Of a stretch of 64,000 bases of DNA, positions 50,790-58,939 are shown piece after piece. Position numbers and translations under genes: made by a program. The notes below the pieces were generated by a model. That model was not told where the DNA came from, searched no databases, and worked only from the letters and a program-made list of their open reading frames with translations. The DNA comes from Lachnospiraceae bacterium (lineage in GTDB: Bacteria; Bacillota; Clostridia; Lachnospirales; Lachnospiraceae). The first letter of the stretch is position 1. The number at the start of each line of letters is the position of its first letter. Location: the NCBI GenBank assembly GCA_910575475.1, contig CAJTGD010000005.1, forward strand, positions 62,001-126,000, written 5' to 3'.

Positions 50790-51446
50790 TTATGGAAGCA
50801 GATATGCATACATCACTACAAAATGGCATGCGCTTCCGCCCATGACGAAGAGATGGAAGATCTCATGGCTGCCGAAATTCTGATGCCTGCTGTTGAAGAT
50901 CGGAAGTTTCAGCGCATAGATCACTCCTCCGATCGTATAGATGATGCCGCCTGCCAGAAGCCATCCGAAAGCTGCCGTACTCATGGAATTTAAGATCTGT
51001 GTAAAAGCCAGCACGCAGGTCCAGCCCATTCCGATATACAGGATGGAAGAGACCCACTTGGGGCAGAAGACCCAAAATGCCTTGATCAGGATCCCGACCA
51101 TGGCGATCCCCCAGACAAGAGAAAGCAGGATCAGCCCGGTCCGCCCTTTGAGCACCAGAAGGCAGATCGGCGTATAGCTGCCTGCGATCAGGACGAAGAT
51201 CATCATATGGTCGATTTTCTTTAAAACAGTATTAATTTTTTCTGACAGATCGAAGGTATGGTAGGTTGTACTTGCCGCATATAATAAGACCAGGCTCGCC
51301 GCATAGATGGCAAGAGAGATCACGTAGATCCGTCCCGGTTCGTGAGCTGCCCGGATCAAAAGCGGGACTGCGGCGAAGATCGCCATCAGCATACCGATAA
51401 AATGGGTGATTGCGCTTCCTGGATCTTTGATGTGTTGTTTTGTCAT
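50790..51446 (-). CDS. Hemolysin III family membrane protein
   Basis: 218 residues with seven TM segments, of the bacterial hemolysin III / PAQR-related family: DPGSAITHFIGMLMAI at the N-terminus, TTYHTFDLSEKINTVLKKIDHMMIFVLIAGSYTP (about residues 61-94), and FGSHEIFHLFVMGGSACHFVVMY near the end. The conserved Ser-His-Asp-His residues form a zinc site in the family. Hemolytic activity is shown for few members; membrane lipid homeostasis is the more likely role. TAGGAGG supports the start. A single-gene unit ending in a two-hairpin terminator region. Confidence 0.9.
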   Translation of the reverse strand: MTKQHIKDPGSAITHFIGMLMAIFAAVPLLIRAAHEPGRIYVISLAIYAASLVLLYAASTTYHTFDLSEKINTVLKKIDHMMIFVLIAGSYTPICLLVLKGRTGLILLSLVWGIAMVGILIKAFWVFCPKWVSSILYIGMGWTCVLAFTQILNSMSTAAFGWLLAGGIIYTIGGVIYALKLPIFNSRHQNFGSHEIFHLFVMGGSACHFVVMYAYLLP

Positions 51447-51601
51447 AAAAACCGCCTCCTAAATTTATAATTAAACGATAAGTAGTTTTGAATACTACAT
51501 ATGATTATATTCATATATTACACCGGTTATTCCTAAAATGCAAGAGAAAAATTACCATTTTATTAATTTAGAGATTACAAATAGAAGAGGAGGAAACATG
51601 A

Positions 51602-52624
51602 ATGAGAAACCATGAAGTGACACAGACACACCCGCTGCTGAACTCAGACGGCAGCCTGATGGAGCCGGGCTGGTCCAGAAAGCTGGTCCAGACGTATTCC
51701 AGAGACCGGATCCGGGCGCCGAAGTTCCGGATCAAGGAATGGGATTATTATCTCGTATTAAATGAAGACTTTGCCGGGGCATTCACCCTCTCAGACGACG
51801 GCTACATCGGGCTGCAGTCCGTGTCGCTGCTGAATTTTAAAGAGGGCTGGGAGCACACGGAGACCATACTCAACCCATTTCCCATGGGCAGATTCCATAT
51901 GCCGGAGACCTCGGAGAGAGGGGATGTGGTATACCGGGACAAACGCCTCCACATGGGTTACTTTATAAAAGACGGAAAACGCCAGATCCGCTGCCGTTTC
52001 AAGAATTTTTATCAGGGGAAGGATTTTTCCTGCGATATCCAGCTGGAGCAGCCGGAAATGGATACGATGGTGATCGCGACTCCGTGGAAGGAAAAGAAGA
52101 CGGCCTTTTATTACAATCAGAAGATCAACTGCATGCCCGCATCCGGCAGCATGACCTTTGACGGAAGAACCTATGCATTTTCCAGGGAAACAGACTTCGG
52201 CACGCTGGACTGGGGCCGGGGCGTGTGGACCTATGACAACCGGTGGTACTGGGGTTCCGGGAACCAGGTGATCGGCGGAAAAGCATTTGGCTTCAATATT
52301 GGATATGGGTTCGGCGATACCTCGGCGGCATCGGAGAATATGCTGTTCTATGACGGGATAGGGCATAAGCTGGATGACGTGGAGTTTCACATTCCTGCGG
52401 ACAGTTACATGAAGCCGTGGACATTTTCCTCCAGCGACGGCAGGTTCGAGATGGAGTTTCAGCCGGTTCTTGACCGGGCGGCCCGGACGGCAGCGGTTCT
52501 CATCGAAACAGACCAACATCAGGTATTCGGCAGGATGAACGGAAGGGCAGTGCTGGATGACGGCACGGCATTGGAAATAAAAGATCTGATGTGCTTTGCG
52601 GAGGACGTGCATAACCGGTATTGA
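51602..52624 (+). CDS. DUF2804 protein
   Basis: 340 residues matching the DUF2804 family over the whole length (TRETDFGTLDWGRGVWTYDNRWYWGSG region about residues 196-222, GFNIGYGFGDTSAASENMLFYDG). No signal peptide or membrane segment. The fold resembles lipocalin-like sandwich proteins such as AttH, so a lipid- or polyketide-binding role is possible, but no function is established. The ATG at 51602 is used; an ATG 4 bases upstream gives only five codons (MNEKP). Confidence 0.85.
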   Translation: MRNHEVTQTHPLLNSDGSLMEPGWSRKLVQTYSRDRIRAPKFRIKEWDYYLVLNEDFAGAFTLSDDGYIGLQSVSLLNFKEGWEHTETILNPFPMGRFHMPETSERGDVVYRDKRLHMGYFIKDGKRQIRCRFKNFYQGKDFSCDIQLEQPEMDTMVIATPWKEKKTAFYYNQKINCMPASGSMTFDGRTYAFSRETDFGTLDWGRGVWTYDNRWYWGSGNQVIGGKAFGFNIGYGFGDTSAASENMLFYDGIGHKLDDVEFHIPADSYMKPWTFSSSDGRFEMEFQPVLDRAARTAAVLIETDQHQVFGRMNGRAVLDDGTALEIKDLMCFAEDVHNRY

Positions 52625-52638
52625 TAAAGGACGTTTGA

Positions 52639-52667
52639 GACGGATGGAGATCGATGTTCCATCCGTC
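52639..52667. terminator. Terminator between DUF2804 and aroB
   Basis: Perfect 10-bp stem GACGGATGGA/TCCATCCGTC with a 9-base loop and a following pyrimidine-rich tail (CTTCTCTT). Confidence 0.7.
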
Positions 52668-52695
52668 CTTCTCTTCAGTATGGTTCGGAAAATTT

Positions 52696-53751
52696 TTAAA
52701 CAAGAAAGTCTCCTTTGAAAAAATCTGTATCAGTAGGATATACATAGCTGTCTCCAATAGTATGCAGCAGCACAACATTCAGGTGATCATTCAGATTCTT
52801 TTTGTCCAATGTGATCGCTGCAGTCAGGTCAGAGAGGGGAAGCCCGCATTGATGGGGAAGCCCGTAAGCATCCAGCACCTCCTTCAGGGAGTCTGCACAT
52901 CCCGGAGCAGTGAGTCCTTTCTCTTCTGCCAGCTTTGTGATCTGATACATCCCGATAGCAACCGCTTCACCGTGGCTTTCGCGGCTGTAGGAGTAGTACT
53001 GCTCGATGGTATGGGCAAGCGTATGTCCGAAGTTTAAAAGCATCCGTTCTCCGGTATCAAACTGGTCTTTTTCCACAACGATCCGTTTGATATCCACACA
53101 GCGGCAGATAACGGATGCCAGTTCTTCTTTCAGGCTGTCAAATGAGCGGTGCCCTTTTAAGGTATCAAACAGGGCGCGGTCCTTGATGCACCCGTACTTG
53201 ATGACCTCTCCCATGCCGTCATGGATGAAGCGCTCAGGCAGAGTCTGCAGCACATCCGGATCGATCAGGACCATTTTTGGATGATAAAAGGCTCCTGCCA
53301 GATTCTTGCCCTGGGGCAGGTCAACCGCGGTTTTTCCTCCGACGGAGGAGTCTACCTGTGCCAGCAGGGAGGTGGGGATCTGTATCAGCTTTATGCCCCG
53401 CAGATAGGTGGCTGCCGCAAATCCGGCAAGGTCGCCGATGACCCCGCCGCCCAGGGCGATGACCAGGTCGCTGCGGGAGATGTGCGCCTCCAGCATGGCG
53501 GAATAGACCTCGGATAAAGTCTGGAAGCTCTTTGTCGGCTCGCCGTGGGGGAGGACAAGAGTATGGCATTCCCAGGAATCCAGAGAGTCTGTAAGCTTTT
53601 TACCATATAACGGATATACATGATCATCAGAAATGATCATGATCTTTCTGCCGGTGAAGACCTGAGAAAGATGGCTTCCGGCATTTCCTAAAATCCCATT
53701 TTGAATATAGATCGGATAACTGTTTTCTTTTAAAGCTACTTGCAATTTCAT
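52696..53751 (-). CDS. aroB: 3-dehydroquinate synthase
   Basis: 351 residues of AroB, the second enzyme of the shikimate pathway, making 3-dehydroquinate from DAHP with NAD and a metal. It shows the NAD-binding GEPTKSFQTLSEVYSAM and LGGGVIGDLAGFAAATYLRG, the QVDSSVGGKTAVDLPQGKNLAGAF block and the metal ligands in EVIKYGCIKD, NFGHTLAHTIE and HGEAVAIGM. The ATG at 53751 is used rather than upstream codons (to 53784) because AGAGGAG lies 9 bases before it. No other aro gene is adjacent, so the pathway is dispersed. Full length. Confidence 0.96.
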   Translation of the reverse strand: MKLQVALKENSYPIYIQNGILGNAGSHLSQVFTGRKIMIISDDHVYPLYGKKLTDSLDSWECHTLVLPHGEPTKSFQTLSEVYSAMLEAHISRSDLVIALGGGVIGDLAGFAAATYLRGIKLIQIPTSLLAQVDSSVGGKTAVDLPQGKNLAGAFYHPKMVLIDPDVLQTLPERFIHDGMGEVIKYGCIKDRALFDTLKGHRSFDSLKEELASVICRCVDIKRIVVEKDQFDTGERMLLNFGHTLAHTIEQYYSYSRESHGEAVAIGMYQITKLAEEKGLTAPGCADSLKEVLDAYGLPHQCGLPLSDLTAAITLDKKNLNDHLNVVLLHTIGDSYVYPTDTDFFKGDFLV

Positions 53752-53794
53752 AGTTGTTTTCTCCTCTGTCATACAATGATCCAATTACTGTTTC

Positions 53795-53823
53795 ATCATA
53801 AGTCAAGCCTGTTTGGATGTCAA
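53795..53823 (-). promoter_or_regulatory. Promoter of aroB
   Basis: On the minus strand a perfect TTGACA (53823-53818), 17-base spacer, TATGAT (53800-53795), 44 bases before the chosen aroB start. Confidence 0.7.
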
Positions 53824-53837
53824 TACGAAGATAATCC

Positions 53838-53866
53838 TTGATTGATGCACAGGAAAATGTTACACT
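53838..53866 (+). promoter_or_regulatory. Promoter of the hypothetical gene at 53912
   Basis: TTGATT (53838-53843), 17-base spacer, TACACT (53861-53866), divergent from the aroB promoter. Confidence 0.55.
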
Positions 53867-53911
53867 GTTTTTGATAAAATTTCGAAGTAGAAAGTCGAAG
53901 GTGCATATAAA

Positions 53912-54460
53912 ATGAAAAAAAAGATAAACAGATATCATTTTGACAGGATCAGCAGCAGAATGGTACAGAGATTTGGTTCGATCAAAAAAGGGGAGGAAGA
54001 CAGCCATTTTCCCCTTATGTTTCCTATGGAATCCAACCTGTTAAAGCTGCACCGTGAGGATGAAAAAAGAGACAGCAGGCGTGCGATCGAGGCGATCCAT
54101 ATCTGCCTTCTGACCATTGACGGCTATCTGACAGATACAGAATATGATCTGGAGCCATTCATATCGGAAGAGAATCAGGCTCTGGCAGAGGGGCTTTTGA
54201 TGAGCTTTGATCCGTTTTCCAATGAAGAGATCAGGACGATCCTGAAGGAAAGCAAGAGACTGGATTCTGCGGAACAGCTGGAGGCTTATTATGAGGAGCC
54301 GGTTAAATGTCTGCTTCGGATCGAAAGATCAATCGAAATGTGGTTAAAGGCAAGGGGGACAGACGGATATTTCCAATATATAGAGGACTTAATGGGAGAT
54401 ACTGTGAAAACAGATACCAGGATGGAATATATGGTTTTGGGGGATATGACCGAAAACTGA
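53912..54460 (+). CDS. Hypothetical protein
   Basis: 182 residues, helical and charged, without signal peptide, membrane segment or recognised domain (HFDRISSRMVQRFGSIKKGEED at the N-terminus, YFQYIEDLMGD near the end). It has its own promoter and a strong terminator at 54508, so it is a real single-gene transcription unit. Nothing in the sequence or neighbours indicates function. Confidence 0.7.
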   Translation: MKKKINRYHFDRISSRMVQRFGSIKKGEEDSHFPLMFPMESNLLKLHREDEKRDSRRAIEAIHICLLTIDGYLTDTEYDLEPFISEENQALAEGLLMSFDPFSNEEIRTILKESKRLDSAEQLEAYYEEPVKCLLRIERSIEMWLKARGTDGYFQYIEDLMGDTVKTDTRMEYMVLGDMTEN

Positions 54461-54507
54461 AATGTCCGCCCGGCTTGCTGCTTCGCGGAATGAAAGCACA
54501 CGGAGAA

Positions 54508-54535
54508 GGGCTGGATTACAGTCCAGCCCTTTTTT
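54508..54535 (+). terminator. Intrinsic terminator
   Basis: Stem GGGCTGGA/TCCAGCCC with a 6-base loop followed by TTTTTT; ends the hypothetical gene at 53912. Confidence 0.85.
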
Positions 54536-54544
54536 GCATGGGAT

Positions 54545-54575
54545 TGTATACTGCACGCCAGATAAATCTGCCGCT
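54545..54575 (-). repeat. Dispersed 30-bp dyad repeat, copy 3 (inverted)
   Basis: Reads TGTATACTGCACGCCAGATA then AATCTGCCGC on the plus strand; on the minus strand GCGGCAGATTTATCTGGCGT followed by GCAGTATA. It matches the copies at 39130 and 47573. It lies between two terminating genes. Confidence 0.6.
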
Positions 54576-54589
54576 TCGCTGCTGCGGTA

Positions 54590-54931
54590 CTATTTTATAG
54601 TTTCCCCTCTTTTATGGGACAGTCCTTTCGCGACATTGAATATGATTTCGAGCTGTTCATCGTCCAGCGTATAAAGTATATTTATAATGTCATTGATCCT
54701 GGCGGGATTTGGATTATCCGGATCAAAAAAATCTTTCGGAGTGATCTGAAAATATTCACATATATAAAAGAAAGCCTGCATAGATGGGAAGGTCTGTTTG
54801 TTCTCAATGCGATTGATATAGCTTTCGTTCTGGCCGATGGACAGGCTCATTTCACGTGCAGATACACTCCTTTTCATTCGCAGCGAGGCCATCCGTTCGG
54901 CAAAAAAATCTTCATACATCATCTTCATCAC
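54590..54931 (-). CDS. Xre-family HTH regulator
   Basis: 113 residues. A lambda-repressor-type helix-turn-helix (FAERMASLRMKRSVSAREMSLSIGQNESYINRIENKQTFPSMQAFF, about residues 9-54), followed by a short helical tail (DDEQLEIIFNVAKGL). The HTH proteins of this type in Clostridia often act as single-gene regulators of mobile or stress functions. The start is ambiguous between GTG 54931, ATG 54928 and ATG 54922, with the GAGGTGAT site closest to the latter. There is no partner gene in the same direction. Confidence 0.85.
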   Translation of the reverse strand: MMKMMYEDFFAERMASLRMKRSVSAREMSLSIGQNESYINRIENKQTFPSMQAFFYICEYFQITPKDFFDPDNPNPARINDIINILYTLDDEQLEIIFNVAKGLSHKRGETIK

Positions 54932-55060
54932 CTCGTAAGTTATTGTATTTCATTTTGTTTCTAAATCTCTGATTTTAGAAATCATATTCATGCCCTCCTA
55001 AGATATTTTATATCATATTAGCAGGAGGAGTTACAGAGCTCTTTGAATAAGCGATTGATG

Positions 55061-55089
55061 TTGACATTCAGGCCGGATAGTGCTATTTT
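55061..55089 (+). promoter_or_regulatory. Promoter of the Bsp-repeat protein
   Basis: Perfect TTGACA (55061-55066), 17-base spacer, TATTTT (55084-55089). Transcription would start near 55096, about 130 bases before the coding region. Confidence 0.6.
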
Positions 55090-55096
55090 TAAAAGA

Positions 55097-55165
55097 GGTA
55101 AAATGTCGGTTTCGGTTCGGTTCAGGGAAAACCGGAGCTACGGCAGTAAGCCAGGGGGGACATAT
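55097..55165 (+). promoter_or_regulatory. Structured leader of unknown class
   Basis: The first 70 bases of the predicted transcript are GC-rich compared with the flanking AT-rich DNA and can fold as CGGTT-CAGGGAA-AACCG and GGC-AGTAA-GCC hairpins with GGAGCTAC between them. AGCCAGGGG at the end resembles part of a B12 box, but the rest of a cobalamin riboswitch is absent. It does not match c-di-GMP or c-di-AMP aptamers well. Possibly a short unassigned regulatory RNA. Confidence 0.3.
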
Positions 55166-55226
55166 CATAAAAAATGAAATAAGGAGATTAATAGGGGAAA
55201 TTCAGTGACATCAAAGGAGTGAAAAA

Positions 55227-57266
55227 ATGACGAAAAAACTGAAAACATTATTCCCTGTATTTTTTTGGATACTGTTATGCGTATGCATTCCGATGAAAGC
55301 GTCTGCGGCGAATTATTCCTTGAGCGCATCGGATTTTGACGGGACGCAGAGGCTGTTCCGGCTTGCGCTGAGCCAGAATGCGGTTTCAGATGTATCCAGG
55401 GCGTTGTTTGCGGTCTGGGCGGAGGAGAACGGCCAGGATGACCTGAAGTGGTATCAGCCGCAGCAGATGAGCGACGGAAGCTATCTGTGCGATATCCCCG
55501 TCAGCAACCATGGACAGACAGGGACTTATATCGTACATGCATATGTGGAAAGAACGGACGGGAGCAAGGTTATATTAGGACAGACGACGTTTCAGGTGAC
55601 TTCTGTTCCCAAGGTTTCGGCGCGGAGCGTATCGGTTTCAAATTATAACGCTTCCGGCGGAAGCTTCCAGGTATGGGTTCAGGGAATCCAGTCCTTTGCA
55701 GGAGTCGATCAGGTGCAGATCCCGGTATGGTGTGCAGGGGATCAGAGTGATATCCGGTGGTATGTTGCGAACAGAATGTCAGACGGAAGCTATATGGCGG
55801 AGGTTTCCACAGCCAATCATGGATACCATGCAGGCAGATATCAGATCCACGCGTATGTTCTGGAGAACAATGGAAGGCTCAGCTTTGTCGGAGCTGCATC
55901 CCAGGATGTCAGCTCGAATATATCAAACGGCAAACTGACGGTGTCTGACACAGACCGGCGTGAGGTGTCCTATCAGATCACGCTGTCCGACGCGCAGCTT
56001 CCCGGTATGACGGGAGTTCAGTTCGCTGTGTGGGCTGACCAGGGAGGCCAGGACGATCTGAAATGGTACAAAGCTTCAAGATATTCTGACGGAAGCTATG
56101 CGTGCACGGTTCCTATTAGCAATCACAGACAGAAGGGCTCATACAATGTACATGCCTATGCTGTTTTATCGGATGGCTCGTCGCGGCTTTTACGGGGCGC
56201 CGGCTTCCGTGTGGATCGGAGTCCGTCCGCATCTGTGCGGGTCACAAAGGCGGATGAAGGTACAGGGGCATTTGATATTGTGATCTCGAATATCAGTGCA
56301 CCGGCAGGAGTGGAGAAGATACAGGTTCCGGTATGGCATGCTGCGGACCAGAGCGATATCCGGTGGTATACCGCCCGCTCCCAGGGCAACGGCACTTATG
56401 CGGTATCAGCCAATATCGGAAACCATAATTACAATACGGGCAATTACAATGTCCATGTGTATATCACGATGAACAACGGGATCATGGACTTCGCCTGCGG
56501 TACGGCGGCAAATATCAGCATCAGCCGCAATTCCAAGGTGCAGGCCGCAAGGATCAGTGATTCTCAGTATCAGATCTCACTGTCCGCTCCATGGGTCAGC
56601 GGAAGCGGAGCGAAGGTGCTGTTCCCGACCTGGAGCGACGCCAATGGGCAGGACGACCTGATCTGGTACGAAGGCGTGCGGTCTTCCAATGGAGTCTGGT
56701 ATGTCAATGTGGACGGGACAAGGCACGGTACTCCGGGTTCCTATACGACCCATGTGTATATCCAGTCCAACGGGCAGAGCAGTCTTGCAGGAGGCGTCAG
56801 CTATAAGCTGAACTTTGCCGTACAGACAAGAGTTGCAAGGGATGCCAGCGCGGTGATCAATTCCGTTACCAATGGCTCTATGGACTCGGGGACAAAGTTG
56901 CGTACCTGCTTTAACTGGGTAGTCAATAATATTTCCTATCAGACGCTGCCGATTCCTCTGCAGCCTGCGGAGCCGGGCTATACTCAGGAAGAGTGGTATG
57001 CAATTTATGGCCTGGAGCAGAGAAGAGGGAACTGTTACTGCTACGCCGCTTCCTTTGCGGCGCTGGCACGTCAGCTGGGATATAATGCGACGATGATCAG
57101 CGGTTCGGTTCCGCTGTATTCCGGAGGATGGGGACCCCACGCATGGGTAGAGATCTATATGAACGGCGCGACCTATATCTGCGATCCGGAATCTCAGCAT
57201 GAGAATCCCGGATACGGATTTTATATGACAACCTATGCAACAGCTCCATATGCATACCGGAAATAG
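55227..57266 (+). CDS. Secreted GBS-Bsp-like repeat protein with transglutaminase-like domain
   Basis: 679 residues. Signal peptide 1-28 (LFPVFFWILLCVCIPMKASA). Then five repeats of about 90-100 residues (about 30-545) of the GBS Bsp-like type, each with FAVWAEENGQDDLKWY or VPVWHAADQSDIRWY, then SDGSYxxxVxxxNH and YxVHAYV. The C-terminus (about 565-679) is a transglutaminase-like fold with Cys in RRGNCYCYAASFAALARQLG, His in GPHAWVEIY and Asp in CDPES, a complete triad. It should act outside the cell as a protease or cross-linker on the cell wall or proteins, held by the repeats. Alternating repeat types (WAEENGQDDLKW, WHAADQSDIRW) suggest a duplication of a two-repeat unit. Confidence 0.9.
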   Translation: MTKKLKTLFPVFFWILLCVCIPMKASAANYSLSASDFDGTQRLFRLALSQNAVSDVSRALFAVWAEENGQDDLKWYQPQQMSDGSYLCDIPVSNHGQTGTYIVHAYVERTDGSKVILGQTTFQVTSVPKVSARSVSVSNYNASGGSFQVWVQGIQSFAGVDQVQIPVWCAGDQSDIRWYVANRMSDGSYMAEVSTANHGYHAGRYQIHAYVLENNGRLSFVGAASQDVSSNISNGKLTVSDTDRREVSYQITLSDAQLPGMTGVQFAVWADQGGQDDLKWYKASRYSDGSYACTVPISNHRQKGSYNVHAYAVLSDGSSRLLRGAGFRVDRSPSASVRVTKADEGTGAFDIVISNISAPAGVEKIQVPVWHAADQSDIRWYTARSQGNGTYAVSANIGNHNYNTGNYNVHVYITMNNGIMDFACGTAANISISRNSKVQAARISDSQYQISLSAPWVSGSGAKVLFPTWSDANGQDDLIWYEGVRSSNGVWYVNVDGTRHGTPGSYTTHVYIQSNGQSSLAGGVSYKLNFAVQTRVARDASAVINSVTNGSMDSGTKLRTCFNWVVNNISYQTLPIPLQPAEPGYTQEEWYAIYGLEQRRGNCYCYAASFAALARQLGYNATMISGSVPLYSGGWGPHAWVEIYMNGATYICDPESQHENPGYGFYMTTYATAPYAYRK

Positions 57267-57304
57267 CATCCAACCGCACAGCTGGAATAACTTATGATCT
57301 GAAG

Positions 57305-57333
57305 AGGGATTCCTTTCACGTAGGGGAATCCCT
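57305..57333 (+). terminator. Terminator after the Bsp-repeat gene
   Basis: Perfect 9-bp stem AGGGATTCC/GGAATCCCT with an 11-base loop, 38 bases after the stop. Confidence 0.65.
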
Positions 57334-57374
57334 TAATATACGGTGAGATCCTTTAAAAACCAGGAGGAGATAGA

Positions 57375-58010
57375 ATGAAAAGAGTATGGATAACAGGACT
57401 TTTGGCGATAGGAGCGGCATGCGCGATCCTCGCATGCGGCAAAAAGGAAGAAGGAACACAGGAACAGAAGCCGGAGACGGAGCTGGCTGAGGGCAGCACG
57501 GAGGAAGAAGATGAGGAAGACCCGGCAGATCAGGATGCGGCAGAGGAAGACGATGTGCAGGCTGAAAAGACGCCGGAGGAAGGAGCCGAAGAAAACTATC
57601 AGGTCATTGGAACGGAGTCCGCAGAGGCTCATAAGCTGCTGCTGACAAACCGTACAGGTGAAGCAGTTACAGGTTTTTCGGTTAAGCCATCTACTGACGC
57701 GGAATTTCCGGAAAATATGATGGCTGCAGATATGAAGGTCGCAAATGATGAGACGGTCTGCCTGTATTATACAGCTCCCGAAATAGGCGGCGCGGAAACC
57801 GGTTCCGGAAAAATGCTGAGGACGACCTATGAGTTCAGCGTTACGAATGAGAGCGGGCGGGAGATCCGGATTTCCGGACTGATATTTGACGACATACAGC
57901 AGGCAGAGTTATGCTTTGAGGATGAAGTCGGATTTATAAAATATGTCAGTATTGAATCCGGAGAAGAGATCAGCACAAAGGAGATGGCGTTGTCATTACA
58001 GGCGCAGTAA
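57375..58010 (+). CDS. Lipoprotein of unknown function
   Basis: 211 residues. Signal with lipobox AILACG (Cys about residue 21), so it is predicted to be lipid-anchored outside the membrane. A long acidic linker (about 24-72, mostly Glu, Asp and Pro) leads to a folded domain (about 75-211: IGTESAEAHKLLLTNRTGEAVTGFSVKPS, then FSVTNESGREIRISGLIFDDIQQAELCFED) that looks beta-rich. No catalytic motif is recognised. GGAGGAG precedes the start. It sits next to the secreted transglutaminase-like protein but has its own terminator. Confidence 0.8.
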   Translation: MKRVWITGLLAIGAACAILACGKKEEGTQEQKPETELAEGSTEEEDEEDPADQDAAEEDDVQAEKTPEEGAEENYQVIGTESAEAHKLLLTNRTGEAVTGFSVKPSTDAEFPENMMAADMKVANDETVCLYYTAPEIGGAETGSGKMLRTTYEFSVTNESGREIRISGLIFDDIQQAELCFEDEVGFIKYVSIESGEEISTKEMALSLQAQ

Positions 58011-58026
58011 AAATGTATTATGTAGG

Positions 58027-58055
58027 CAGGAGGTGCAGATGCATCTCCTGTTTTT
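58027..58055 (+). terminator. Terminator after the lipoprotein gene
   Basis: 11-bp stem CAGGAGGTGCA/TGCATCTCCTG (one G-U) with a 2-base loop and TTTTT tail, 17 bases after the stop. Confidence 0.75.
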
Positions 58056-58081
58056 CGTATAGGAAACATGCTCAAAGAACA

Positions 58082-58939
58082 TCAGTAACGCCGTCCGCAC
58101 CATTTTTCCAGCAGGTTGATCAGCGAATACAAAAGCATCGCCATGATGCAGAGCAGGATAATGCTCATCAGCAGCCAATCCATCTTAAATACCTGACTGG
58201 AATAAATGATCAGATACCCCAGCCCGCTCCGCGCTGCCAGAAATTCCCCGATCACGACCCCCACCAGGCAGAGCCCGATATTGACCTTCATATTGCTGAT
58301 GATGGCAGGGATGGAGCTTGGAAGTACGACCTTGCTGAGGGCATGCCATTTGTTCCCGCGCAGGGTATAGATCAGCTTGATCTTCTCCTGATCCACCCCG
58401 GTAAAGCTGGTATACAGGTTCAGGATGCTCCCGAAGATCGCCACGGACATTCCGGCCACGATGATGGTAGTCTGGGTGGCGCCCAGCCATACGATCAGGA
58501 GCGGCGCAAGGGCGGACTTGGGCAGGCTGTTGAGCACTACCAGATAAGGATCCAGGATCTCAGACAGCTTGGTGCTGCACCAGAGCAGCACTGCCGCCAG
58601 GATACTGATGAGGGTGGTCAAAAGGAAGCTGGCAATGGTCTCATAGAAGGTACTCCAGAGATGCAGGAAAATGCTTTTGTCTTTTGCCATTTCCCAAATA
58701 CAGCGGGCGACCTGCGAGGGGCTGCTGAAAATGAAGGAATCAATGATTCCGGTCCTGGCGGTAAATTCCCATAAAAAAAGAAAACAGATCAGGATCGCGG
58801 CGCGGGAAAAGCAGACGATACGCCGGTGAATTTTTCTTCCGTGCAGGAAATTCTGCTGCCCAGCAGAGAATATTGCCGTGTTCTTCGTGATGCAGGCAGC
58901 TTCCTGGGTTTTACACTGTCCGGTAGAAATATCAGGCAT
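58082..58939 (-). CDS. ABC importer permease (SsuC/TauC/ThiX type)
   Basis: 285 residues with about 6 TM segments of the nitrate/sulfonate/taurine permease family: LFLWEFTARTGIIDSFIFSSPSQVARCI at the N-terminus and the EAA loop GVDQEKIKLIYTLRGNKWHALSKVVLPSSIPAIISNMK. It overlaps the ATPase gene by 8 bases. No substrate-binding protein is found nearby, which is unusual since this type needs one. Substrates of the family include aliphatic sulfonates, nitrate, thiamine precursors and riboflavin. Confidence 0.88.
   Translation of the reverse strand: MPDISTGQCKTQEAACITKNTAIFSAGQQNFLHGRKIHRRIVCFSRAAILICFLFLWEFTARTGIIDSFIFSSPSQVARCIWEMAKDKSIFLHLWSTFYETIASFLLTTLISILAAVLLWCSTKLSEILDPYLVVLNSLPKSALAPLLIVWLGATQTTIIVAGMSVAIFGSILNLYTSFTGVDQEKIKLIYTLRGNKWHALSKVVLPSSIPAIISNMKVNIGLCLVGVVIGEFLAARSGLGYLIIYSSQVFKMDWLLMSIILLCIMAMLLYSLINLLEKWCGRRY

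Noticed and set aside
55140..55165. Cobalamin riboswitch (AGCCAGG resembles a B12 box)
   Set aside because: The remaining conserved core of the cobalamin aptamer is not there and the regulated gene does not fit.
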